From Vandiemenella viatica (taxonomy: Eukaryota > Arthropoda > Insecta > Orthoptera > Morabidae), in the NCBI GenBank assembly GCA_031002005.1, contig JARYHS010008074.1, forward strand, positions 353,548,932-353,612,931: DNA of 64,000 nt, written 5' to 3'. This document shows positions 34,480 to 45,809 of this stretch, piece by piece. Under the pieces are notes generated by a model. It saw only the letters and a list, made by a program, of their open reading frames with translations, was not told where the DNA came from and did not search any database. Both the position numbers and the translations under genes were made by a program. Numbering within the stretch: position 1 is the stretch's first letter; every line of letters starts with the position of its first letter.

Positions 34480-35537
34480 TAACGGCTAGTGTACTTATTT
34501 CGTTTTTCCTTAATTGCAAGTTCCATTTTTCTTCGTGTTTTGAATTGATTGTACCTATTTGCCGGTTTGGTATCTAGTGGTGGAATTATGAAGTACTGAA
34601 GAAGACAGTTATTCATTGTCTAATTTGCAACCAAAGATGTTACATGTATCGTTAATGCGAAGTCACTTCCTCATGCCGTGGAGGGGGGATTTCGGCTTGG
34701 CATCGGGTGTACCCACAGACGCACGTTATATTTATGGCTTTCTTCTGGAAGTGGTTGTGGCAACATAGTTTTTATTTGCATACTAGCTGGAATACTCGAA
34801 TTTGCCCGGACAGTATATAAGTCACACGCATAATGGCATGAGGACCTGTCTACCTATCTCAGATATATATTCTCCACTTAACGTGCAATGTATATACTGC
34901 ATACAAAATAATTAATCAACGATGCGATAAAATATTATTATTAAATAAAACACAAATAAGAATAAAATTTACTTAATTTAATAAGATATTGATATTTATT
35001 GTATATACATATTCATTTTTTTATATGGTTTTTAATTCTCCTCACGACACTTATACACTATATCTGTCGTTTATTGTACCGGACTATAAATGAAACAAAT
35101 TGATGTGATCCAACTAGTAAAAGCATGCGATGAACAGTTGGTCGTGTGAAAAGCATGTTCTTTTAAGTTAACGCCACAATATCGGAAAGTTTGGCCCTGT
35201 GCTTATTGATGGTATGCTGTAAAACAGCTACCGCGAATTGCAGTCGCTTAAAACTAAATGACAATCCAGTTGATATTAAAGTATTTGCAGTAAAATGCCG
35301 TCTACCGCTTTTCTTTGACAGTCATTATACTGGATTCGATGACGTTATTCTGCAGTGTTGACGCAGAGTCTTGTTCTATTACACTGTTTCGGCTAGTTCA
35401 GATTCCGCAGTAAAATGAGAGACGAACCAACTCTATAGCGGCATTCCTGCAACATTCAACGAATTAAAAATTCAACAGAAAAATGTACACTCTCATTTTC
35501 GTAAGTCATGGTATCATCAAAATGTAAATTTTCTCTT
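34480..35537. other. No gene recognised before the assembly gap
   Basis: AT-rich sequence running into the N run. Frames crossing the gap are artefacts of N. Confidence 0.6.
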
Positions 35538-36537
35538 NNNNNNNNNNNNNNNNNNNNNNNNNNNNNNNNNNNNNNNNNNNNNNNNNNNNNNNNNNNNNNN
35601 NNNNNNNNNNNNNNNNNNNNNNNNNNNNNNNNNNNNNNNNNNNNNNNNNNNNNNNNNNNNNNNNNNNNNNNNNNNNNNNNNNNNNNNNNNNNNNNNNNNN
35701 NNNNNNNNNNNNNNNNNNNNNNNNNNNNNNNNNNNNNNNNNNNNNNNNNNNNNNNNNNNNNNNNNNNNNNNNNNNNNNNNNNNNNNNNNNNNNNNNNNNN
35801 NNNNNNNNNNNNNNNNNNNNNNNNNNNNNNNNNNNNNNNNNNNNNNNNNNNNNNNNNNNNNNNNNNNNNNNNNNNNNNNNNNNNNNNNNNNNNNNNNNNN
35901 NNNNNNNNNNNNNNNNNNNNNNNNNNNNNNNNNNNNNNNNNNNNNNNNNNNNNNNNNNNNNNNNNNNNNNNNNNNNNNNNNNNNNNNNNNNNNNNNNNNN
36001 NNNNNNNNNNNNNNNNNNNNNNNNNNNNNNNNNNNNNNNNNNNNNNNNNNNNNNNNNNNNNNNNNNNNNNNNNNNNNNNNNNNNNNNNNNNNNNNNNNNN
36101 NNNNNNNNNNNNNNNNNNNNNNNNNNNNNNNNNNNNNNNNNNNNNNNNNNNNNNNNNNNNNNNNNNNNNNNNNNNNNNNNNNNNNNNNNNNNNNNNNNNN
36201 NNNNNNNNNNNNNNNNNNNNNNNNNNNNNNNNNNNNNNNNNNNNNNNNNNNNNNNNNNNNNNNNNNNNNNNNNNNNNNNNNNNNNNNNNNNNNNNNNNNN
36301 NNNNNNNNNNNNNNNNNNNNNNNNNNNNNNNNNNNNNNNNNNNNNNNNNNNNNNNNNNNNNNNNNNNNNNNNNNNNNNNNNNNNNNNNNNNNNNNNNNNN
36401 NNNNNNNNNNNNNNNNNNNNNNNNNNNNNNNNNNNNNNNNNNNNNNNNNNNNNNNNNNNNNNNNNNNNNNNNNNNNNNNNNNNNNNNNNNNNNNNNNNNN
36501 NNNNNNNNNNNNNNNNNNNNNNNNNNNNNNNNNNNNN
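35538..36537. other. Assembly gap of exactly 1,000 N
   Basis: The round length indicates a scaffold join of arbitrary size. A Penelope-like element starts inside the gap, so a repeat probably caused the break. The relative orientation of the two sides is not proven by sequence, which matters for the split DHRS12 gene. Confidence 0.97.
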
Positions 36538-37160
36538 GCCACAGACAACAGTCACACCCGCAGCTTGTACCTTCCTGTACCAGAACATGCCAATAGCATG
36601 ATTCCAACAATCTCAACGAATGTTTTACTGTGAGAGCAGTCCAGAGTTTTCCCAAATAGCACCACTGCAGCAGAACTCCAGAGATGGGAACTAGCGTACC
36701 AGAATATCCCGGATACCAGACACCCACTTGGCATTAACCACCGATAAAATCCAATCACTTAACCCATCACATTTTTTTTTAAACTAGATATAACTTTTTG
36801 AGTCAATACTAGGTAACCTTGCTACATATATTCATTTCTCCATTGCCTGCAATATATTATCTCAGGCATGGCTGATATATCGATTGTCTACTCCTTAGAC
36901 GCTCCCCCACCATTCCCCCCACTACCTAGCTAGTCATTGGGTGACGTTCTGTTTGTGCACATGTTCATAGCCTAATGACCCATGTATCTGCTACTAAAGA
37001 AGGCCATTGCCGAAACATTGTTTGTTTGTTTATTCGCCTTCATGTTTTCTCTCACCGCAGTAGTCACCTTTGGTATGTGATGGGTTAATTTTCCTTTCCT
37101 TCATTATTTATATCACCTAGAAGCTGCTTCGATTTTCCTTAGTTTCATCATTAAAAATAT
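36538..37160 (+). mobile_element. Penelope-like element 3' part, second copy
   Basis: It begins within the GIY-YIG endonuclease C-terminus: the text from CCACAGACAACAGTC to ACCAGACACCCACTTGG parallels 3182-3380. It continues through a 3' region parallel to 3395-3790, with CATTGCCTGC, TATCGATTGTCTACTCCTT, GCCGAAACATTG and TATCACCTAGAAGCTGCTTC. Frameshifts break the coding end. Its start is lost in the gap. Confidence 0.88.
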
Positions 37161-37164
37161 TTCT

Positions 37165-37495
37165 AATAACACATTCTTTTGAATGTGACTTTGTTGTTAA
37201 TATCAGCAGCAGTCAAAACTTTCCTCAAAATGAAGATATTTTGATTCTTTAATCAGTTTCAAGATTTGGAAGAACAGTCTCTCTTGTTAACCACAGCATT
37301 TTCACCTGTAGAAATAGTTAGTGGTTGCTTGATTCTGCAAGACTGTAGTTAATGGATTTTATTGTTTTCCTAACATCATTCATCGTAGTGTCTAGTTCTT
37401 TAGAAACTTTCTTTGCATCGGTGTGCTCCAATGGATCAGTCACTGAATTGACAAAATTTCTATTTATATTATTTTATTTCCTCAGCAACGTCAAG
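37165..37495. other. No gene recognised
   Basis: Spacer between the Penelope copy and the SINE; no supported feature. Confidence 0.5.
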
Positions 37496-37499
37496 CTAT

Positions 37500-37725
37500 G
37501 CTCTTGAACCATTTATTCATATTCTCACCGATCGTGGTGGGCCTCACATGCAGGAGGACGGCGGTTCGAATCCCCGTCCGGGCATCCATTGTTTCCCCAT
37601 ATCACTCCAGGCGAATGCTGGGATGCTTCCTTCAAAAGGACATGGCCAAATTCCTACCCATTCCTTGTCCCTAGTCCAATCCCACCTCTAATGACCTCAA
37701 CATCAACGAGGTGTAAAGTCATAAG
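37500..37725 (+). repeat. tRNA-derived SINE, family S2
   Basis: A good box B (GGCGGTTCGAATCCCCGTCC) near 37560 is followed by CATATCACTCCAGGCGAATG, TTGTCCCTAGTCCAATCCCA and an end at AACGAGGTGTAAAGTCATAA plus an A run. It resembles SINE bodies common in orthopteroid insects. No cloverleaf can be drawn. Confidence 0.75.
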
Positions 37726-37734
37726 TAAAAAAAA

Positions 37735-37945
37735 ATTCATATTCTGTCACGTTTAATTTAATTCTTCGCCAAAGCTTTGTACATTCTCCAATAAATGAAG
37801 GGGTTTGAAACCTTTTCCTACAATCCTGCCTTATGTGTCCTGCCCAGTTAAGTTTATCATCAGATGTTATACCAAGGTAATTACAATTCAAGTCTTCGAC
37901 AATTCTTTGCCCTCCCAATAATGTTAATCAATGTTTAGTTATTTT
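37735..37945 (-). pseudogene. LINE family A fragment (RT thumb linker)
   Basis: A minus-strand frame (37918-37703) reads VEDLNCNYLGITSDDKLNWA and GHIRQDCRKRF, the segment after the catalytic core of family A. It is about 210 bp, bounded by the SINE on one side and the minisatellite on the other. Confidence 0.8.
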
Positions 37946-40115
37946 TTAACTGACTTCAAAAAAGGAGGAGGTTCTCAATTCGTCTTTTTTTTTATGTTTG
38001 TTCAGCGATATCTTCGCCAATTTTGAACCGATTTAAATGAAATTTTTATAGTAGATAGAGTATACCTCCAAAGTGGTCCCATATGAATTTAATTGAGAAA
38101 CCACCCCTTCTACCTCTTTACACCCCTTAATATTTATACAAATCCACACTTTTTATCCGATTTTGATGAAACTTTGGAAATGTATAGTAAAAAATAAACA
38201 GAAAAATACTGTCAACTTTTGGTTTGAAAAAAACCGAACCCCTCTTCCCCTACCCACCCCTTAATTTTTGCCAATGTTTTTTAAATAAAGCTAAAGTCGA
38301 CACCATTTAACAGATCCCCATTAAAGTTGGCATATACATGTAATTTTTCATGGAAAAGTTTTCTGACCCAAAAAAATAAAAAATACCCCTTTCTCCCTTT
38401 ACGCCCCTTAATTTTTATACAACCTCACATTTTTTATCTGATTTCAATGGAACTTTGGACATGTATAGTCAAACATAAAGATAAAAATGCTGTCAACATT
38501 TGGTTTGAAAAAACTCAACCCCTCTCACCCTATCCACCCATTAATTTTTGCCAATGTTATTTATACAAAATTGTAGTCGATATCATTTAAATGATCTCCA
38601 TTAAATTTGTCATATACATGTAATATTTCATGGACTAGGTTTCTGACCAAAAATAAAAATAAAAAACTGGCCACCCCATCTCCGCCTTTACGCTTCTTAA
38701 TTTTTTAGAAACCTATATTTCATATCTGATTTTGATTGAAAATTGCCAATGTATACTTTAAATCAAACAGAAAAATCTTTTCATCATTTGGTCTGCCAAA
38801 GCTCAACCCCTCTTCCTCCTGCCAACCCCCTAATTTTTGTCAATTTTTTTTTTATATATATAAAAAGCTACAGTCGCCACCGTTCGACCTATTACCATGA
38901 AAGTTGGCGCTTATATGTATTTATTGACGAGAAAGGTTTCAGACCAAAAAAAATAAACCCCCCCCACTCCCCATTAAACTGTTTAATTTTATACAGACCC
39001 ACAGTTTTTATCCAGTTTAGATAGAACTTAGCTAACATTTACTGTAAAACAAAGAGAACAATAATGTCAGCTTTTGGTTGCAAAAACTGAACCCTTTTCC
39101 CCGTTTCCGCTCCTTGACTTTTGTCAGTTTTCTTTTTGAAAAGCTACAGTTGACACCATTTGACCGATCTTTATGATAGTTGGCACATATATGTATTTTT
39201 TTATGGAGAAGATTTCTGACCAAAAAAAAAAAAAAAAACTACCCTAGCTCCCCTTTTTCATCAATTAATGTTTGTACAAACCCACATTTTAATCCGATTT
39301 CAGTAGAACTTCGCATCTGTATACTTTAAAGCAAATAGAAACAGCAACATACTACTCACATTACTTTGACAAAAACACAAACCCTATTCCCCTTTCTACC
39401 CCTTTAATTACTGTCAATGTTCATTATATAAATCTACCGTTTCTATCTGATTTTGAAGGAAGTATGCACATGTATACTTCAAAACAAAGAGAAAAATACT
39501 GTCTGCATTTGGTTTAGAGAAGCCAAATCTTTCTCCCCCTTTCCACCCCTTTAATCTACACAAAGCACTGTTTCTATCTGATTCTGAAGAAAATTTGCAC
39601 ACATATATTTTAAAAAATACATAACAATTGTGTTTAAATTAGGTTGCAGAAGCCTAACCCCTCTTCCCTTCTACCCCCACCCCTTATAATTTCCAATGTT
39701 CTTTATAGATACCTACCGTTTTTATCAGATTTCTATGGAACACTGCAAATTTATACTTAAGAACAAAGAGAAACCCAACCGCTCACTCCCTTACCCCATT
39801 TAATTTTTGTAAATGTTCTTTACACAAAGCTACAGTTTTTATCTGGTTTCGATGGAACTTTGCATATGTATACTTTAAAACAGAGAAAAATACTGTCCAC
39901 ACAACCATAACAAAAACCAAACCACTCTTCACTTCCACACCCCTTAATTATTTTTTTATACATACCTAAAAAATTTTATATGATATCAATAGAAATTTAC
40001 AAACGTATACTTTAAACGAATCAGAATTCGGTATACAAAAGCCCAATCCCTCTTCTCCTTTACCCCCATCACTGACAATTTCCAATGCTCTTTACAAAAT
40101 CCACAGTTTTAAGTA
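37945..40115 (+). repeat. 2.2-kb degenerate minisatellite
   Basis: Opening text TTAACTGACTTCAAAAAAGG and AGGAGGTTCTCAATTCG is followed by many units built on CCCACCCCTTAATTTTT, ATACAAACCCACATTTTTAT-like text, GATTTCGATGGAACTTTG, CATGTATACTTTAAAACA and GAGAAAAATACTGTC. Spacing is mostly about 280-290 bp in the first half and about 135-145 bp later, so two repeat forms are present. The same unit occurs singly at 22105-22220 inside the Helitron and at 43440-43520 and 180-265 in the inverted-repeat arms. Confidence 0.85.
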
Positions 40116-40119
40116 ACAT

Positions 40120-40565
40120 CAAAATCAATTAAGTTATTTTTAAGTCATTGCAGAATAATTATAAAATGTATGTGTCCTAATGTCTCAACTTGGACCCCAA
40201 GCTTTTACGTTGTGAAAACCAATTAAAAATCTATATTTTCTGTGTGATGCCAGAACGAACAGATATATTCCAGAGGCAGATTTGTGTATGTGGTATGTAT
40301 TAATGTCCAGATGTTACATGTTACATGTTTCGATTATCGAGCAGCAGCCTGAACAGATGTTATGATTAGATCGAAACACTGCCTGGACCAAAATGTAAAC
40401 TAACATTCCTTAACACAGCATCCAATTCACCCCATTCTGAAAGTAGTTGTAAAGACAGATTTGTTTAATGCATTCGCTTTAACCACTGAGCTACCAGGAA
40501 GATTGCTAAATGAGAACTGCTGCGGTATATTTAAACACAAATTAACTATAATACCACTAAAAATT
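40120..40565. other. Spacer with a minus-strand SINE head
   Basis: Mostly unassigned. Read on the minus strand, 40497-40460 gives CCTGGTAGCTCAGTGGTTAA, a box A that resembles the S1 SINE head. A CACTGCCTGGACCA motif lies near 40380. Confidence 0.4.
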
Positions 40566-40568
40566 TAA

Positions 40569-41291
40569 AAATAAAATAATTGTTTAAAAAACATAAAAAC
40601 CGCCTTCAAAAAAGAACACTAAAAATTTTAAAATAACTTTATACCTTGCTTAGAAGAAAGTAAATCTAAATGGACAATATTTTACATTACTGTTATTGAA
40701 ATTTTTACATTAATTAGTTATTTTTGGAGTCGGTGCCAGCCAAAGCAAGAAAAACAAAAAGATAAAAACAATAATAAATAACATTAACACATAAAAAAAT
40801 CATGTTACTACTTACCTACAATTAATTCTAGAAACATTTTTCAACACAACTGAAACATATAGACCATACACCGATATTATACTAACTATAAGGTGTTTAC
40901 TTCATGATGCAGACACTGTAGTGCCAGAGATATGCCTGGATGACCAATGAGGCCGAGCCACAGAAAACATACCGTTAATTTGTTTCCCTAAGCTGTTTCC
41001 CGCAATAAAACTATCTTCCTCACAACATGCTATAAAATATTTGGAATTTTTGTTCATACTATCATTTCGCCTCGAACACCAAATAAAGTTCAGTAATTCG
41101 ATCTGCGCGATCTGACAGCTGGCACCGACTCCAAAAATAACTAACTAATGTAAAAATTTCAATAACAGTAATGTAAAATATTGTCCATTTAGATTTACTT
41201 TCTTCTAAGCAAGGTATAAAGTTATTTTAAAATTTTTAGTGTTCTTTTTTGAAGGCGGTTTTTATGTTTTTTCAACAATTTTTTTATTAAT
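40569..41291. repeat. Palindrome: two inverted arms of about 172 bp around a 377-bp loop
   Basis: The left arm (40569-40740) runs from AAAAACATAAAAACCGCC to GGAGTCGGTGCCAGC. The right arm (41118-41291) is its reverse complement with few differences. The loop (40741-41117) is unrelated. The right arm is also the first part of the long inverted repeat shared with 1-2555. Confidence 0.9.
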
Positions 41292-43694
41292 CCATATACT
41301 TAATAAGCTTACTTTTCTTTGAATTTTATCTTCAACCACCTACTTAGCTAGATATCCTCTCCCGGTCACCTGGAAACTCTTGAGTCTTCTTACAATCTGA
41401 CCCTTTTAATGTAATTTATTTGCAATGAAGCACACGCTCCAGTGACAATTTCCCTACACACCCATCTTCCCTACCCCTTTCCTGCACCCTCCTACATTCT
41501 CTGGAAATTTCAACTTTAAATTCTTTCAAAGTTTTTGGAAAATTATTCATCTTTTCTCATGGTAACTTATTCCAGTCCCTGACTCCCCTACTCAAAAAAG
41601 AAAATCATCCTACGCCCTTGTGCATGAAATCGAGTGCCAGCTTGTGGTCATGGTCATCTTTTCCCTTCCATGCATTACTTTTAATTCTTGCACCAATATC
41701 TTTCCATGCCTCATCACCAATATATGACTTGAACAATCCCATGACCCTCTTGACCCTCCTCCTGTCTTCCAATAAATTCCAGTCCAGCTCTTTTACCACA
41801 TCTGTTACTGATTGCGTTCTGCGGTAATTTCCTGAAACTAATCTAGCAGCCCTTTTTTGCATCCTCAAAATGTGGATCCCATACTACACTTCCATATTCA
41901 AGCAATGTAACCCACTTCCTTTACTTCTCTTGTACAGCCCCTCATCACTCTCTCCAACAAGTACAGAATTTTTAAAACTTTTCCTATTACTTGTCCAATG
42001 TGTCCTGCCCAGTTAAGCTTATTATCAAATGTAATGCCAAGATATTTACATTTCAAGTCTTATAATTATAATCAACCTATAGTTTTTTATCTGTGTTTCT
42101 AGTAAACTGACTCTTCTTAGCAGTTATCTTCACCCCATGTTTACCAACACAACTAGATATCCTGTCCAGATAACCCTGCATGTCATCTGTAAACAACCTA
42201 ACATCTTACAGTAAACCATCATCATATCCCATTCAGTATAATAATGAAAAGCAGTGGTTCCAATACACTACTTTGTGGCACTCTGGTTTTAACTTCTATC
42301 TCCTTTTATGCAGCATTTCCTATCCTAACTGTTTGATTTCTACCTTGTAAGAATTCTCCTACCCAGCAAATCACTTTGTATCCATTCCAATGGATTTTAC
42401 TGTATTTACAACCATTTTATGGCTTTTTCTGTCAAATGCCTAACATCTAGCACTACACCATCAGTTTGGTCTTCCTTGTTCATTCCATTCAAAATATGAT
42501 GCATATTCTTGCTTAAAGTCAGTTATCAGTTTCAATCATCACAGATATTCTGAAATGCTTATTAATCTCCCCTTCATTTACTTACTCCTGTAACAAACCC
42601 TTGTTATATGGAGGGAAAAAAGAGTTTCAAAGTATGTGCTGACACTGTATATGATTGGCTGATTATTGGAAAATGTTTATCAGAAAACACTTTTGCTGAG
42701 TTCCACTTCTATCTTAAATTCACATTTACTTCACCAACATGAACAGTAATCAAATAGTATTTAAAACTCGTATTCAGCTTGCACAAATTTCATATTGAAA
42801 GAAACTTAATAGCATCACTTATAATGCCGAAACCCCTTATCTCAAGTTCAGAATCTAAATTCCAGAATGCTCAAAGTTCTTTCACTTAACCAAGTTATAA
42901 GTCTCACTTTCAACAGCCACAGATATTCTCCAACATGAACCATGGAATACACACACCCTGGCAATGAAGCAAATGAATAGGCTTGATTGTATCACCTAAT
43001 ACCCTTATTGATATTTTTACCGAGAAGTGTGACTTGTTCCACTGTTTGGTAATCAGTTTGATGATATTGCACTTTCACTTCACCATGAGTACTTAAATTT
43101 TTATATGCCTTTAAAACCTAAAAATCTTTATATCTCTCCAAAATTTCTACATTAGATAGCCCTGATTATTGAAGTGAAAACTTCTTTAGGCACATTGGAT
43201 GATTTTTGGATGGAGTAAATCTATGAGTTCACAACTTCCCGTCGTCAACATGTTATGACGAGTTGTGCGTATGATATGCATGTTGGATATTTTTTGAAAG
43301 GGTATAGTCTTGTGAGTTCGTGTCATTGATATGCTAATAGTAACAGTATATCTGTAGCAATAAGTGTGACATGTTGTGCTTGGACAGTAGTGAAAGTATA
43401 GATTTGTATCTAAAATATAAAACTGATTTTTTTTTTTTTGCCAAAATTCTTCATACAAACACACAGTTTTTTATCCGATTTTGATAGTATTTAGCACATG
43501 GATACTTCAGAACAAGGCAGTCAGGCAGCTCAGCTGTTAAGGCACTTACTTCTTTCTGCCGCTGACACAATAGCTTGATATATATTCTGTGCGGGAAGAT
43601 TCGACCAACCTTCGGGTTGTGGACTAATTTAAATTTCTAGCTTTTCAAGTGAAAACTTCTTTAGGAACGTTGTGTGATTTTTGGATGGGTAGAA
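41119..43694 (-). repeat. Right arm of the 2.55-kb inverted segmental repeat
   Basis: Reverse complement of 1-2555, including the decayed LINE, a SINE-like block near 43520-43640 (AGCTCAGCTGTTAAGGCAC) and the shared end at 41119. The start of the palindrome arm is one boundary; the other is hidden because the partner leaves the window at position 1. Confidence 0.92.
41400..42500 (-). pseudogene. LINE family A, partner copy in the inverted repeat
   Basis: The minus-strand frame 41868-41605 reads RAARLVSGNYRRTQSVTDV and LEDRRRVKRVMGLF, then KSYIGDEAWKDIG. The tail GCAATGAAGCACACGCTCC and the decayed RT upstream match 1200-2262 almost base for base, so the two are duplicates by segmental copying, not separate insertions. 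Confidence 0.88.
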
Positions 43695-43744
43695 TCTAGT
43701 GAGTTTGTATCACTGACATGCTAATGTTAACAGTTTATCTGTTG

Positions 43745-43980
43745 CGGTCCGGTACAATAGCTCAGTGGTTAAGGTGTCTGACTGGGGAACAAAAGGTCCG
43801 CAGTTCCAATCCCTATCTTGGCAGGGATTTTTATAGATCCTTCCCGACCTTCTCTTCTGGCACAGCTAGCTGTGTAATGTGAAAAATGCCAGAACATTTC
43901 CGTGGTTCGGATCCACGTTAAACTGTAGTCCCCAGTACCTGGTAGCACTACTGGGTTTGGTTAAGATGGTTAAGACAGGG
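43745..43980 (+). repeat. tRNA-derived SINE, family S1 (best preserved)
   Basis: Box A TAGCTCAGTGGTTAAGG and box B GGTCCGCAGTTCCAATCC are correctly ordered and about 30 bases apart. The body GTGGTTCGGATCCACGTTAA and ACTGTAGTCCCCAG follows. The 3' half has no tRNA fold, so this is a SINE. Confidence 0.75.
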
Positions 43981-43984
43981 GTGG

Positions 43985-44330
43985 AATATGCAGCCAATTT
44001 AGGATGTCTATTGCTATAAGTATGATGTGGTGCACATGTGATACACATAGTTTTAAGTTTTCACTTCTGTCAGCAGTACCCAATGACTACCAATTGTTTT
44101 TTTAACGTTTTCGTTCTTGTTATAATCCCAAAAGTCATCACTTCTCCATGTGTTGTTATAATTTTAACTAAACTCTCAAACTTAATCAGCATAATTATGT
44201 TAAAATACTATTCCACTCATCTTCCAAAAAATCTTGTAAGCTATCTCCTTACCAGAAACCTCTTAATTTTGGAAATATATTTTTGCCTTCTATCCAAGAC
44301 ATTTATCTTTATCATTATGTATTGTATTAA
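43985..44330. other. No gene recognised
   Basis: A 141-codon plus-strand frame (44038-44463) is extremely Ile/Phe/Leu-rich from AT-rich DNA and overruns the LINE tail, so it is not accepted as a gene. Confidence 0.5.
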
Positions 44331-44334
44331 TTTT

Positions 44335-45060
44335 AATTGCAATGGAGCTAATGCTTCTGTGGCAATTACCCTTTTTTATTTTTTATTTTTTTGGAATGTT
44401 AAATTCCTCCCCTATTTACATTTCCGATTTATTAATTTTAAATTCCTAAAGCGTTATTGGTAAATTATTCATCACTTCACTTGGTAATTTGTTCGAATCT
44501 CTGACACCCTTACCAACAAAAGAAAATTTTCCTACTCCCATATGCATGAAATCAGGCACCAGCTTGTGGTCATGGTCATCTTTCTACTTGCATGCACTAT
44601 TCCTAATTCTTTGACCAAAATCACTCCAAAGGGCCCCATCACCAATGTATGCTCAGTACATTCCCAGCAATCTCTTCACCCTCCTTTCCTCCAGTGACTC
44701 CCAATCAAGCTCCTTAATCATGCCAGTTACTGACTGGGTCCTGTGATAATTTGCACAAACAAATATAGCTGCTCTTCTTTGCACACCCTCCAACACCTGT
44801 ATTTGATAGCCAAAATGTGGTTCCTCAATTAGACCACCATTTTCAACTAATAGTCTGACCAGAGTTTTGTAACCCAATTCCCTAACTTCTTGAGTAGATC
44901 CCCTCATCATTGTCTCCAGTAAATGAAGGATTTTGTCACCTTTCTACCACATGCTCAATGTGCTCTGAGTTTGTTATCAAATGTGATGCCAAGATATTTA
45001 CTCTTCAAGCCTTCATCATGCTGTTCTGATCCAACCTTTTAATCATAAGTTTAATCATAG
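44335..45060 (-). pseudogene. LINE family A, 3' part
   Basis: The minus-strand frame 44910-44653 reads MRGSTQEVRELGYKTLVRLL, GYQIQVLEGVQRRAAIFVC and IKELDWESLEERRVKRLLG. The 3' UTR ends in a GCAATTAAAATTAA tail at about 44335. The upstream linker is decayed. Confidence 0.85.
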
Positions 45061-45064
45061 TTGT

Positions 45065-45800
45065 TTTTATAATTGGAAACCAGTTATTTCTCCCTTTTTT
45101 TGGGGGGGGGGTGATATGAATCTTTCATTCATTTCCTTCTTTCAGTTATACAAACTTTTTAAAATGTTCCTTTCCGATTAATCAAGCTGAATTGGTATTT
45201 TAATTATTACTGATAACACTCTTTATCTTCTCTGTCAGATGAGCTAAATGAAACTTATATTTATACTTCTAATTATGTATCTTTATTATGAAATTCCTGA
45301 AATCAGTTTACACTCTATCCCTTCAATCGGAACTATCTACCTTCCCAAATGTTTCCGCCTCAAAGTATGGTTATATGATTACACTATTGGTTGTGATCAG
45401 GTACTGAATTTTAAGTTGTTGGAAAATGACTAAATAAACTGTTTTTGAACATAAAGCACAATTGTTAGCAGCAATCTCTGTAGAACATCACCCAGTTTGT
45501 GTCACTTCCTGGACCAAAAGAGCCTGCCGTCTCCAGTGATTTAAAGCAAATTGAACTCTGTTCTTGTATACCCTCTAACTCATTTATTACTTTTCTTAAA
45601 TGAGACATCTGTAATTATTGCATTCATAAATAAATAATTTTAAAATGATTGAATAATTTACCAAACTTTAATTTATTTGTGAAAAGAAATTTTGAAACGA
45701 GAGATTTCAAGTATATTTTAATAAACTGCATTTAGTGTAATAACTGAACGTAGGTATCCAAAACATAACAGTTGTTACATTCAAATTATCTTTTCACTTT
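45065..45800. other. No gene recognised
   Basis: AT-rich spacer with a G tract near 45101-45109. No supported coding region. Confidence 0.5.
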
Positions 45801-45809
45801 ATTAACAAG

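Noticed and set aside
35456..36758. Very long reading frames on both strands across 35456-36727
   Set aside because: They consist of N translated as unknown residues; the flanks are a Penelope 3' end and unassigned DNA.
1..43694. LTR retrotransposon with two long terminal repeats
   Set aside because: The two copies are inverted, not direct, and there is no gag/pol between them.
43745..43830. Possible tRNA gene with box A and box B
   Set aside because: No acceptor-stem pairing or cloverleaf; the body is shared with two other copies, so it is a SINE.
44038..44463. 141-codon hydrophobic plus-strand frame
   Set aside because: AT-driven composition (Ile, Phe, Leu), no motif, and its end is antisense to a LINE tail.
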